From Candidatus Bipolaricaulota bacterium (GTDB lineage: Bacteria; Bipolaricaulota; Bipolaricaulia; UBA7950; UBA9294): 6,853 nucleotides of DNA. Of this stretch, positions 1-5,661 are shown in pieces. Positions within the stretch are counted from its first letter, which is position 1; every line of letters begins with the position of its first letter. The notes under the pieces are model-generated. The model was not told the DNA's origin, ran no database searches, and was given only the letters and a program-made list of their open reading frames with translations. A program made the position numbers and the translations under genes. The stretch is from NCBI GenBank assembly GCA_021129875.1, contig JAJOKK010000092.1, positions 1 to 6,853 on the forward strand, given 5' to 3'.

Positions 1-2
1 CC

Positions 3-54
3 GAGACGGTGAAAGCTTCTGTTCTGCAAGGAGAAGAGGGTTATGCAACAGCCT
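3..54 (+). repeat. Left copy of 52-bp inverted repeat at window edge
   Basis: Bases 3-54 are the exact reverse complement of bases 6802-6853; identity stops at base 55, where the opposite arm differs. The arm's inner end, read outward, is AGGCTGTTGCATAACCC, which resembles the tips of some insertion sequences (IS5 or IS1182 type). That resemblance is from memory and is weak. The arm contains AAGGAG at 28-33 and an ATG at 43-45, so it could start translation into the window, but here it gives only 13 codons before TGA. No transposase is visible. The repeat very likely continues outside the window. It could be the end of an insertion sequence, an arm of an invertible segment, or an assembly break at a multicopy sequence. 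Confidence 0.9.
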
Positions 55-191
55 CTTACGTACAAACCACAAGCGAGATGCTGATTATGTACGACACAGA
101 CTATCGCCCCGGCCTTTTTTTCTCTCCCTCGCCACAGCGCATGATGAGTAATGTTAGTCCATACCTGCAATCCGGGCAACCGGCTTGTAGT

Positions 192-218
192 CACGCAGCT
201 GCACGCAGCTGCACGCAG
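192..218 (+). repeat. Short tandem repeat, 10-bp unit, 2.7 copies
   Basis: The unit CACGCAGCTG occurs at 192-201 and 202-211, and its first seven bases occur again at 212-218. Each junction forms GCAGCTGC, an 8-bp palindrome. The repeat ends 22 bases upstream of the -35 element at 241. It may be a slippage tract or tandem binding sites near the promoter. Its role is unknown. Confidence 0.7.
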
Positions 219-221
219 ACA

Positions 222-235
222 GGTGCGAGCGCACC
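222..235 (+). other. Small hairpin upstream of the HEAT-gene promoter
   Basis: GGTGC and GCACC pair around a GAGC tetraloop. No T-run follows, so it is not an intrinsic terminator. It lies between the tandem repeat and the -35 element, where a DNA-level role such as protein binding is as likely as an RNA role. Confidence 0.35.
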
Positions 236-240
236 AGCGC

Positions 241-269
241 TTGACACTTCGCTCGATTTGCCCTTTAAT
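241..269 (+). promoter_or_regulatory. Sigma-70-type promoter for the HEAT-repeat gene
   Basis: A perfect -35 TTGACA at 241-246 is followed by a 17-base spacer and a -10 TTTAAT at 264-269, which matches TATAAT at five of six positions. Transcription would start near 276, giving a leader of about 33 bases before the ATG at 310. This is the best promoter match in the window. It is a housekeeping-type promoter and shows nothing to suggest dependence on the alternative sigma factor encoded further right. Confidence 0.75.
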
Positions 270-309
270 CTGATCTGCTGGCGGATTGAATCTAAAGAGG
301 GGGTGGACG

Positions 310-1158
310 ATGCACGAGGCGATCGATCGGGCAATCGAAGCGGGAGGGGTTGAGGGGGTCATCGAACTGTTGGCGCAGGCGCGTACTGCGGAGATCCACT
401 ATACGGTCAAGAAGCTCGTCCGCCTGAACGGCGGAGGGGAAAGGGCGCTGGTGGACGAGGCAAAAGGCTGGGCTGCGCGGCCCGAGCCTGCGGCGCGACA
501 TGTCGCCTGTGGGCTCCTTGCGGAGAGTTACGAGAGCGAGCCGCATAAGACGATCGAACTCTTGGTCGGCCTGGTCGATGATGATGACTGGATGGTGCGC
601 GAAGCGGCCGGAAATACGAGCGGGAGGATACTGCGAGCTGATTTTACAAACGGATTGGATCTTCTGCGCGAATGGCGCGATCACCCGTCCGCGAACGTAC
701 GGCGGGCCGTGCTCATGGCCGTGATAAGGGCGTCGCAGACCCGCCGACTAGAGTGGGCCGAACCGCTTCTCAAGCTGATCGAGCCGCTCCTCCTCGACCG
801 CCATCCCACCCTGCGCCGCAACCTCGGCCCGTTCGCCCTGGGAGCGACTCTCCTCCGGCACTATCCGGAGATGACCTTCGAGTACATCATTAAGTGGTCG
901 ACCTCGAACGACGCACAGGTGTTGTGGAACGTGGCAATGGCCTTCTCCGCCTCCGGCGGGCCGCCGCTGGTGAAGAAAGCGCTGATCATCCTGCGCAAGC
1001 TGTCCCTCGACGAGCGACGGTATGTGTGGCGGGCGGTCGCCTCTTCCATGTGGAAGCTCGGGCGGAAGAGGCCGGAGTTCGTCCGCCCGGAACTCATCCG
1101 CTGGCTGGAGGACGAGCGCCGTGTGGTCGTCGCCCGCGAAGCGTTGAAGCACCTTTAA
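310..1158 (+). CDS. HEAT-repeat protein, possibly related to AlkC/AlkD
   Basis: A 282-residue soluble protein with no signal peptide or membrane segment. I chose the ATG at 310 over a TTG at 286 because AAAGAGGGGG at 294-303 lies just upstream as a ribosome-binding site. The chain is almost all paired amphipathic helices: residues 15-40, 60-90, 92-110 (DDDWMVREAA), 115-140 (SANVRRAVLMAVI), 145-165, 170-195 and 200-282. That pattern is typical of HEAT or Armadillo-like repeats. The spaced D-W-x-VRE and NVRRA motifs recall the AlkC/AlkD family of HEAT-fold DNA glycosylases that remove alkylated bases, but I cannot place that family's catalytic Trp and Asp residues with certainty. The protein is rich in Arg and Trp, which would suit nucleic-acid contact. 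It stands alone behind its own promoter, 127 bases ahead of the next gene. The CDS is near certain; the family is probable; DNA repair is only a possibility. A non-enzymatic HEAT scaffold is the main alternative. Confidence 0.82.
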   Translation: MHEAIDRAIEAGGVEGVIELLAQARTAEIHYTVKKLVRLNGGGERALVDEAKGWAARPEPAARHVACGLLAESYESEPHKTIELLVGLVDDDDWMVREAAGNTSGRILRADFTNGLDLLREWRDHPSANVRRAVLMAVIRASQTRRLEWAEPLLKLIEPLLLDRHPTLRRNLGPFALGATLLRHYPEMTFEYIIKWSTSNDAQVLWNVAMAFSASGGPPLVKKALIILRKLSLDERRYVWRAVASSMWKLGRKRPEFVRPELIRWLEDERRVVVAREALKHL

Positions 1159-1224
1159 ATGGTCGCTGGGAGAAGGACTGGAATCACTGTCGGATAAGCA
1201 CTAAGGAAGATGGACGTCGCTGGC

Positions 1225-1253
1225 TTGTCTTACACAACAAATCGACCTATGAT
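1225..1253 (+). promoter_or_regulatory. Candidate promoter for the VWA gene
   Basis: TTGTCT at 1225-1230 and TATGAT at 1248-1253 are separated by 17 bases, matching nine of twelve consensus positions. Transcription would start near 1260, about 26 bases before the ATG at 1286. No terminator is visible after the HEAT gene, so read-through from upstream is also possible. Confidence 0.5.
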
Positions 1254-1285
1254 TGGGGCGCGCGCGAAACGTTTGGAGGCGAGTT

Positions 1286-2722
1286 ATGGACGGAAGACTT
1301 TGCGGGAAATGGATTTTGCTTGGTCTGATTGCAATCGCGCTGATCACCGCAGCAGCAACTGCCGACGAGTTCTCCCAACCGGCGACTTACAGCGGAGTAA
1401 CCTTTCCTCATGGCGATCGTTCCTTTGTCGATCGCATCGTCTCCTATTCGGCGGCGAGCTGTGCCGGCGGAGAGCATGATGCCCCTCTTGCCGCGCTTGG
1501 CCCGCCCGATTGCAGAGAGGTCGGGTATCATGGCTACTATAATTGCGACCCTTGCGCGGTGGCACTCGGCTTCCGGTTGAGCGAACTCGATAAACGGGGC
1601 TGGTTGACGCTCGAGTTCGTCGATAACACCCTGATCGATGTAGAAGGGGAGGACCTGTTCATCTATATCACCAATAACAGGTCCGCCCGGGTGGAGATAA
1701 GCACAGAAGGGATCAATTTTCTCGCCGTCGGTGAAGTGACAGGCTATCCAGGGGGAATCGACATCGCCCCGTTCGTCTCACCCGGAGACATGTTCCGTTT
1801 CGTGCGGCTGTGGGACGTGCCAAGCGATGAAGGCAGGTCGCCCTGTGCCGGGCCGAACATCGACGCGGTTGGAGCGATGGGGCCGATCGAACAGGTCCGG
1901 GAGACAGGAGATGCGGCCGGGGCGCTGGAGATCTTCCCCACCGGGGAACTGGCAATCCGTGTAGAGCAGCCCCCGGATGCAATCCTGATCATCCTCGACT
2001 CCTCCTCCAGCATGGCGGAAGAGTTCGACGGATCGATCAAGATTGAAGTAGCAAAGGAGATCCTGCACGAGATGGTCGCCGACCTTCCCGATGGGATCCG
2101 AGTCGGCCTGCGCATCTTCGGCAGGTGCGAATACAGCCGGCTCCTACGTCCGATCACCCTGCTCGATCGGGCTGCGCTGCAGGCACAGATCGCGCAGATC
2201 ACGACCGGGGGACCGACCCCGATCGCTTACGCGCTGGAGCAGGCCAAGGGCGACTTCGCCAGGCTCTCTGGGAGGAAGCTGATCCTCCTTGTGAGCGATG
2301 GGATCGAAACGTGCGAGGGAGACCCGGTGGCGGCGGCCAAGGCACTGATCGAGGCCGGCTACGATCTGCGGATCGACGTGGTCGGGTTCGATATCAGGGA
2401 GAACCCCGCGGCCCGCAAGCAGATGATGATGATCGCCGCGGCGACCGGAGGAGTATACTACGACGCCGAGAGCAGGGAACAGCTACGCGCGGCCCTGCGC
2501 GTCTCGACGGTGATCACCTACAGTGTCTACGATCAGGCAGGGACCGAGGTCTTCACCGGGATCGTCGGGGAACCGGGGCCGCAGAACCTTGCGCCCGGCA
2601 GCTACCGCGTTATCCTGCATACCCTGCCTGCGATCACCCTTGAGGTGACGATAGAGGCGGGACGAACGATGCAGATCGAGGTCACCCGCGCCAACGGAGG
2701 GTATCTGACGGAGATAAAGTAA
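1286..2722 (+). CDS. Exported VWA-domain protein with N-terminal beta-sandwich domain
   Basis: A 478-residue secreted or surface protein. The ATG at 1286 is preferred to a TTG at 1253: GGAGG lies at 1275-1279, and this start gives a clean signal peptide (KWILLGLIAIALI, likely cut after ATA near residue 26). Residues 30-200 resemble a beta-sandwich domain seen in bacterial cell-surface proteins, with FVDRIVSYS, LGPPD, LTLEFVDN, VEISTEGINF, FRFVRL and NIDAVGAM in order. Residues 231-405 form a VWA domain with a complete metal-binding site: D238-x-S240-x-S242, T311 in GGPTP and D338 in VSDG. Such domains bind partners through a divalent metal. Residues 410-478 look like a small C-terminal beta domain (LAPGSYRV). 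Cysteines are C59, C76, C87 and C90 (a CDPC motif) in the first domain, plus C187, C281 and C343; disulfides are likely after export. No C-terminal anchor or sorting signal is seen. Its stop lies 30 bases from the stop of the convergent gene. The partner is unknown. Confidence 0.9.
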   Translation: MDGRLCGKWILLGLIAIALITAAATADEFSQPATYSGVTFPHGDRSFVDRIVSYSAASCAGGEHDAPLAALGPPDCREVGYHGYYNCDPCAVALGFRLSELDKRGWLTLEFVDNTLIDVEGEDLFIYITNNRSARVEISTEGINFLAVGEVTGYPGGIDIAPFVSPGDMFRFVRLWDVPSDEGRSPCAGPNIDAVGAMGPIEQVRETGDAAGALEIFPTGELAIRVEQPPDAILIILDSSSSMAEEFDGSIKIEVAKEILHEMVADLPDGIRVGLRIFGRCEYSRLLRPITLLDRAALQAQIAQITTGGPTPIAYALEQAKGDFARLSGRKLILLVSDGIETCEGDPVAAAKALIEAGYDLRIDVVGFDIRENPAARKQMMMIAAATGGVYYDAESREQLRAALRVSTVITYSVYDQAGTEVFTGIVGEPGPQNLAPGSYRVILHTLPAITLEVTIEAGRTMQIEVTRANGGYLTEIK

Positions 2723-2752
2723 TCAGGGAAGCCCCGCTCTGTGGTCAGGGTC

Positions 2753-3046
2753 CTACGCGTGATTGACCCCGGCGATGACCTCCGCAAGGACATCTTCGAT
2801 TTCGTGCAGGCGTTCTTCCAGTTCGCCCCGGTCGAGCGGGGCGAGCTTCAGCAGCGGGTCATCGCCGATTTGGGCCAGATAGTCATCAATCTCTTGACAG
2901 ACAGAGGCGAGTTCTTCAACCCCGCATTGCGCCTGTGCAGCGTCGAAGAGGTCGATGCTGCGGCGGAGCTTTTCGATCGCGCTCCCGATCAAGCTTAGAA
3001 GGTCTACTGCTCCTGTTGTCTTCCTCACCGTATCCCACCCATACAC
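2753..3046 (-). CDS. Small acidic helical protein downstream of the sigma factor
   Basis: A 97-residue protein starting at GTG 3046. A TAA lies two codons upstream in frame, so no longer start exists. It begins 25 bases after the sigma-factor stop on the same strand, which suggests co-transcription. The ribosome-binding site is weak; TAGGT lies about nine bases upstream. The chain is acidic and looks fully helical, with hydrophobic residues at coiled-coil-like spacing in residues 14-36, 43-60 and 74-92 (for example GELEERLHEIEDVLAEV). It has two cysteines, C41 and C50, and no signal peptide or membrane segment. I recognise no family. Position suggests a regulator or anti-sigma-like partner, but it does not look like a kinase-type RsbW anti-sigma factor. 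An 85-codon open frame on the other strand is less protein-like. No terminator is visible after it. Confidence 0.65.
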   Translation of the reverse strand: MYGWDTVRKTTGAVDLLSLIGSAIEKLRRSIDLFDAAQAQCGVEELASVCQEIDDYLAQIGDDPLLKLAPLDRGELEERLHEIEDVLAEVIAGVNHA

Positions 3047-3071
3047 TGATTATACCTAGTTACCCCGATCT

Positions 3072-3866
3072 CTAGTTCTCGCTGCCGGAGAGTCGCCCTT
3101 TCACTTCATTCAGCGCCTGTTCCTTCATCCGTGAAACCTGCCGCTGGGACATCCCCAGTTCCTTCCCGAGCTCTCTTTGGCTCTTCCCCTGATAGAAGAG
3201 CCCGTCGATCACCTGGCGCTGGATCTCAGCGAGCCGATCGATCGCCACGGTGATCTGCATACGAAGGTCGGAGCTGGAGGTCTCTCCGTGCGGACGGAGG
3301 TATTCATCCGGGGGAATTGTCGGATTAGGGTCGTCGCGCCGCCGCTGCTGATCGATCGATACGTACGTCATCGCCTTGCGCCCGCGGAGAAGTTCGACTA
3401 TCTGTGCCTCATCGACCTCCATCCGCGCAGCGAGATCAGCGATTGTAGGCGGGCGGCCATGTTTCTGAAAGAACGCCTCCTCGACCTCCTTCACCTTACG
3501 GTTCATCGCCTGAATCCACTGCGGGATGCGGACCGTCGTGTGCTTATCGCGGATGTAATGCCGGATCTCCCCCTTGATCAGGTAGCTCGCGTAGGTGGAG
3601 AAGCGGATCTTGCGTGCGAGGTCGAAGTTGGTCACCGCGTTCAGAAGGCCGATGTAGCCGGCTTGCATTAGGTCGTCGAAGATCTCGCCGGAGTTGCGAA
3701 ACTCGCGTGCAATCGACTTGACCAGCCCGATGTTCCGTTTGACGATCTCCTCCCGCAGGAGCGCAAGGGCGGACTGATCAGTCTCTCCATCGATGGCCAG
3801 ACGAAGAAGTCTGATAAGCTCCTCATTGGAAAGCTCTGAAAGCCGATCATTCTTCGCCTCGCCCAT
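3072..3866 (-). CDS. RNA polymerase sigma factor, group 3, SigB/SigF/SigG type
   Basis: A 264-residue sigma-70-family factor that directs RNA polymerase to a subset of promoters. Region 2 spans about residues 40-112 and includes the core-binding and -10-recognition stretch DDLMQAGYIGLLNAVTNFD and FSTYASYLIKGEIRHYIRD. Region 3 spans about 113-165 (VRIPQWIQAMNRKVKEVE, then HGRPPTIADLAARM). Region 4 spans about 205-258, with a helix-turn-helix at 229-252 (SQRELGKELGMSQRQVSRM) for -35 recognition. Region 1.1 and the large non-conserved insert are absent, and all of region 3 is present, so it is neither the housekeeping nor the ECF type. Group 3 members control stress, sporulation or motility; which applies here is unknown. 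GGAGGT lies nine bases before the ATG at 3866. It follows the redox genes by 95 bases and has its own -10-like element inside an inverted repeat. Regulation by a protein partner is usual for this class; the only adjacent candidate is the small protein downstream. Confidence 0.95.
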   Translation of the reverse strand: MGEAKNDRLSELSNEELIRLLRLAIDGETDQSALALLREEIVKRNIGLVKSIAREFRNSGEIFDDLMQAGYIGLLNAVTNFDLARKIRFSTYASYLIKGEIRHYIRDKHTTVRIPQWIQAMNRKVKEVEEAFFQKHGRPPTIADLAARMEVDEAQIVELLRGRKAMTYVSIDQQRRRDDPNPTIPPDEYLRPHGETSSSDLRMQITVAIDRLAEIQRQVIDGLFYQGKSQRELGKELGMSQRQVSRMKEQALNEVKGRLSGSEN

Positions 3867-3881
3867 TCCCGTTCCACCTCC

Positions 3882-3912
3882 TCACCGTCTTACAGTATAG
3901 CCGATACGGTGA
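3882..3912 (-). promoter_or_regulatory. Inverted repeat enclosing a -10 element upstream of the sigma gene
   Basis: Bases 3882-3888 (TCACCGT) and 3906-3912 (ACGGTGA) are perfect 7-bp inverted arms, 17 bases apart. Between them, on the minus strand, is TATACT (3894-3899), a five-of-six match to a -10 element. Transcription would start within or just before the arm nearest the gene, about 25 bases before the ATG at 3866. No -35 hexamer is found at 15 to 19 bases, so the promoter may need an activator or another sigma factor. The arms fit an operator for a dimeric regulator, or a weak hairpin in read-through RNA. Confidence 0.45.
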
Positions 3913-3961
3913 AAGAACGAGAGACCGATTTCTCAGACTCCTCCACATCTCCTCCGTCTGT

Positions 3962-4456
3962 CTACCCTCCCTGCAAGAAGACGAGGGCGAGAAGAAGAGT
4001 GCCAAACACCCCCAGAATAATGAAATCCCTCCACGGAAACCTTATCTCGGGTCGGAAGGCAAGAGGGGAAGGACCGCCGTGCCGAATGTAGGTCGACACC
4101 GCGGTACGAAGCTGAAACTCCTCAGCGCGTCCCGCCCCGATGATCACACCATCCCCGATAAAGATCATCGGGACACTCACCGCCAGAACGCCGTGACGCG
4201 CTGCAAGATCGATCAAGAGCGCAATGGCACCGGGATCGCTGATATCATAGCGTGCAATCACAATCTCCCCGTGATCGGCGACGAGTGCATCCAGCAGCTC
4301 TTTCATCTGTGCGCAGGCCGGACACCCCTCTTCCTCGAAGAAGATGATCGACGGCTCTGCGGGCTGCGGCTCGGTCTGAACCTGTGAAACAGCAATCGGA
4401 GCGACAACGAGCAAAAGTATCGCCGCTATAAGGATGATGGTATTTTGCTTATACAT
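3962..4456 (-). CDS. Membrane-anchored thioredoxin-like protein
   Basis: A 164-residue exported redox protein. The ATG at 4456 is chosen because CCTCCC at 4461-4466 reads as GGGAGG just upstream and a hydrophobic signal or anchor follows at once (residues 6-24, IILIAAILLLVVAPIAV). The same frame stays open far upstream inside the next gene, but that stretch is a shadow. Residues 36-125 form a small thioredoxin or glutaredoxin-like fold with the redox motif CPAC at 45-48 and the conserved cis-proline loop SVPMIFIG (P96). A second hydrophobic segment lies near the C-terminus (144-161), so the domain is tethered on the outer face of the membrane. It closely resembles the first 135 residues of the neighbouring fusion protein; both have EXGCPXC, VP-(I/M)-(L/I)-FIGD and GXPSPL, so a duplication is likely. 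It starts 17 bases after that gene. The likely role is to take electrons from the CcdA-type reductase and reduce disulfides of exported proteins. Confidence 0.9.
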   Translation of the reverse strand: MYKQNTIILIAAILLLVVAPIAVSQVQTEPQPAEPSIIFFEEEGCPACAQMKELLDALVADHGEIVIARYDISDPGAIALLIDLAARHGVLAVSVPMIFIGDGVIIGAGRAEEFQLRTAVSTYIRHGGPSPLAFRPEIRFPWRDFIILGVFGTLLLALVFLQGG

Positions 4457-4473
4457 AAATCCTCCCTCTTTGT

Positions 4474-5601
4474 TTAAATCCAGCCTAAATAGACTGTTAG
4501 AATCATCCCCACGCCCAGCATCAGCATAGCAGCCCCGGAGACAAAGTGCAGCTGCCCCAAACGGGTCGAGCGCCACCGCTCCGTCTTCGCCGTCGTTGTT
4601 AGCCCGAAATACACGCCGAACACGATGAGGACCAGCGGGAGGATGAAGATCAGGTTGTAGAAGAGGAGGAGGAAGATCCCTTCCGTCCGTGTCGCTGTTT
4701 GGGCGACGAGCGCCAAGATCGCGATGTACGGCCCAGAAGAGCAGGGGAGCAGCAGGAGTGAGTTCGCCACCCCCACTGCAAACGCTCCCGGCACCGAAAC
4801 GGCCGAGGTGGTGAGTCGCTTCACCGTCGGGCGCCACCGCTGGGGGATCTCGATGGTGAACCATTTGCCGTAAGCAAAATAGTCCTTCATGTTCCACAAG
4901 CCGAACAGGATTGCCAGGATTGAGACGACAAGGATGAACGGCCGTTGTATCCCGGCTACATGAATAGCCGACAAAAGGCCGATCCCCAGCAGTAAATACG
5001 AGATATAGATCGCCGCAATAAACGACAGAGCCACGGGGATCATCTTGCCGCGTTTCCCTGCGGTGATGAGGGTTCCCAATAGAAGGATCAAAATCGAGAA
5101 GGCGCACGGGTTGACCGAATCGGCAGCGGCGGCAAGGATAATCGCGGGGATGGTGAGCTTCTCCGCCAGGCCTCTCCCTTCTACTGCCGCCGCCCGTATC
5201 AGCGGAGAAGGCGCCCCTTCTGCAATCGCTTGCGTGATCACCCGCCGGAGTCGCATCTCCCCCGCTCGTCCAGAGGCGGTCACCGGTTCCTCAGCAAGCC
5301 CGTAGAAGCGGTCCCCGACCATGGCGACATCGCCGATGAACAGGATGGGGACAGGGCCAAGACCCACACCGTATGCGGAGAGGAGACGATCCAGCAGGTC
5401 GTGTGCCTCGGCATCGCGGATATTGTGGCGGATGATGGTCAATTCAGGGTGTCTTGGGCTAAGAGCATCCAAGAAGAGATCGATGCGGGCGCATTGTGGG
5501 CAACCAGGCTCATAGAAGTAGACGAGTTCCACTCTCTCGGCAAGGGCGGAGAGTGATCCCAGAATAAGCAATATCCCTAATGTGACTAACACTCGTTTCA
5601 T
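4474..5601 (-). CDS. Thioredoxin-like domain fused to CcdA/DsbD-type transmembrane reductase
   Basis: A 375-residue membrane protein that should carry reducing power from the cytoplasm to the outer face of the membrane. Residues 1-21 are a signal sequence. Residues 24-130 are a thioredoxin-like domain with CPQC at 34-37 and a cis-proline at P85 (GPVPILFIG). Six membrane helices follow at about 150-180, 187-213, 220-237, 270-300, 307-333 and 349-372. Helix 1 carries NPC (C166) and helix 4 carries LPC (C287), the two cysteines that relay electrons in the CcdA/DsbD family. DsbD has its thioredoxin domain after the membrane part; here it comes first. Plain CcdA has no such domain. The start has GGAGAG six bases upstream. 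Its neighbours are the DUF1573-rhodanese gene (60 bases before) and the second thioredoxin gene (17 bases after). Possible routes served are cytochrome c maturation, disulfide isomerase reduction or oxidant repair; no cytochrome genes are present to decide. Confidence 0.93.
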   Translation of the reverse strand: MKRVLVTLGILLILGSLSALAERVELVYFYEPGCPQCARIDLFLDALSPRHPELTIIRHNIRDAEAHDLLDRLLSAYGVGLGPVPILFIGDVAMVGDRFYGLAEEPVTASGRAGEMRLRRVITQAIAEGAPSPLIRAAAVEGRGLAEKLTIPAIILAAAADSVNPCAFSILILLLGTLITAGKRGKMIPVALSFIAAIYISYLLLGIGLLSAIHVAGIQRPFILVVSILAILFGLWNMKDYFAYGKWFTIEIPQRWRPTVKRLTTSAVSVPGAFAVGVANSLLLLPCSSGPYIAILALVAQTATRTEGIFLLLFYNLIFILPLVLIVFGVYFGLTTTAKTERWRSTRLGQLHFVSGAAMLMLGVGMILTVYLGWI

Positions 5602-5632
5602 AAAAGACTCTCCTCTTTCGATACGATCCGTT

Positions 5633-5651
5633 CGGTTGGGGTCTACAACCG
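5633..5651 (-). other. Intercistronic hairpin between the DUF1573 and CcdA-fusion genes
   Basis: In the 60-base gap the minus strand reads CGGTTG, a seven-base loop and CAACCG, giving a 6-bp stem. No T-run follows, so it is not an intrinsic terminator. It ends about 30 bases before the next start codon and could affect RNA processing or relative expression within the operon. It could also be chance. Confidence 0.35.
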
Positions 5652-5661
5652 GCAGATTTAG

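Larger units (their letters stand above)
55..240. other. Non-coding leader region, no gene seen
   Basis: No convincing gene lies between the left repeat and the promoter of the HEAT gene. One reading frame stays open from the left edge into the HEAT gene, but its composition is irregular and it overlaps a better-supported gene. The stretch includes a run of seven T bases near 111-121 with no clear hairpin before it, a short tandem repeat and a small hairpin (both listed separately). It has no GATC site, unlike the genes to the right, where GATC is very frequent. Confidence 0.5.

Noticed and set aside
107..122. GC-rich stretch followed by seven T bases, resembling a terminator
   Set aside because: No stem forms before the T-run on either strand.
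9..353. Open frame from the left edge overlapping the start of the HEAT gene
   Set aside because: It overlaps a better gene with its own promoter and ribosome-binding site, contains low-complexity stretches from the tandem repeat, and has no protein-family character.
2723..2752. Possible bidirectional terminator between the convergent stop codons
   Set aside because: Only a 5-bp stem with a long loop can be drawn nearby and there is no T-run.
3177..3671. Plus-strand frame opposite the sigma gene
   Set aside because: It is a shadow of a strongly conserved sigma factor on the other strand.
3900..3907. GCCGATAC on the plus strand, resembling the -10 of a flagellar sigma-28 promoter
   Set aside because: No TAAA lies about 15 bases upstream and no plus-strand gene follows.
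3962..5107. Single 381-codon frame that would fuse the thioredoxin gene to upstream sequence
   Set aside because: The upstream part is the shadow frame of the CcdA fusion gene. The ATG at 4456 has a good ribosome-binding site and a signal sequence directly after it.
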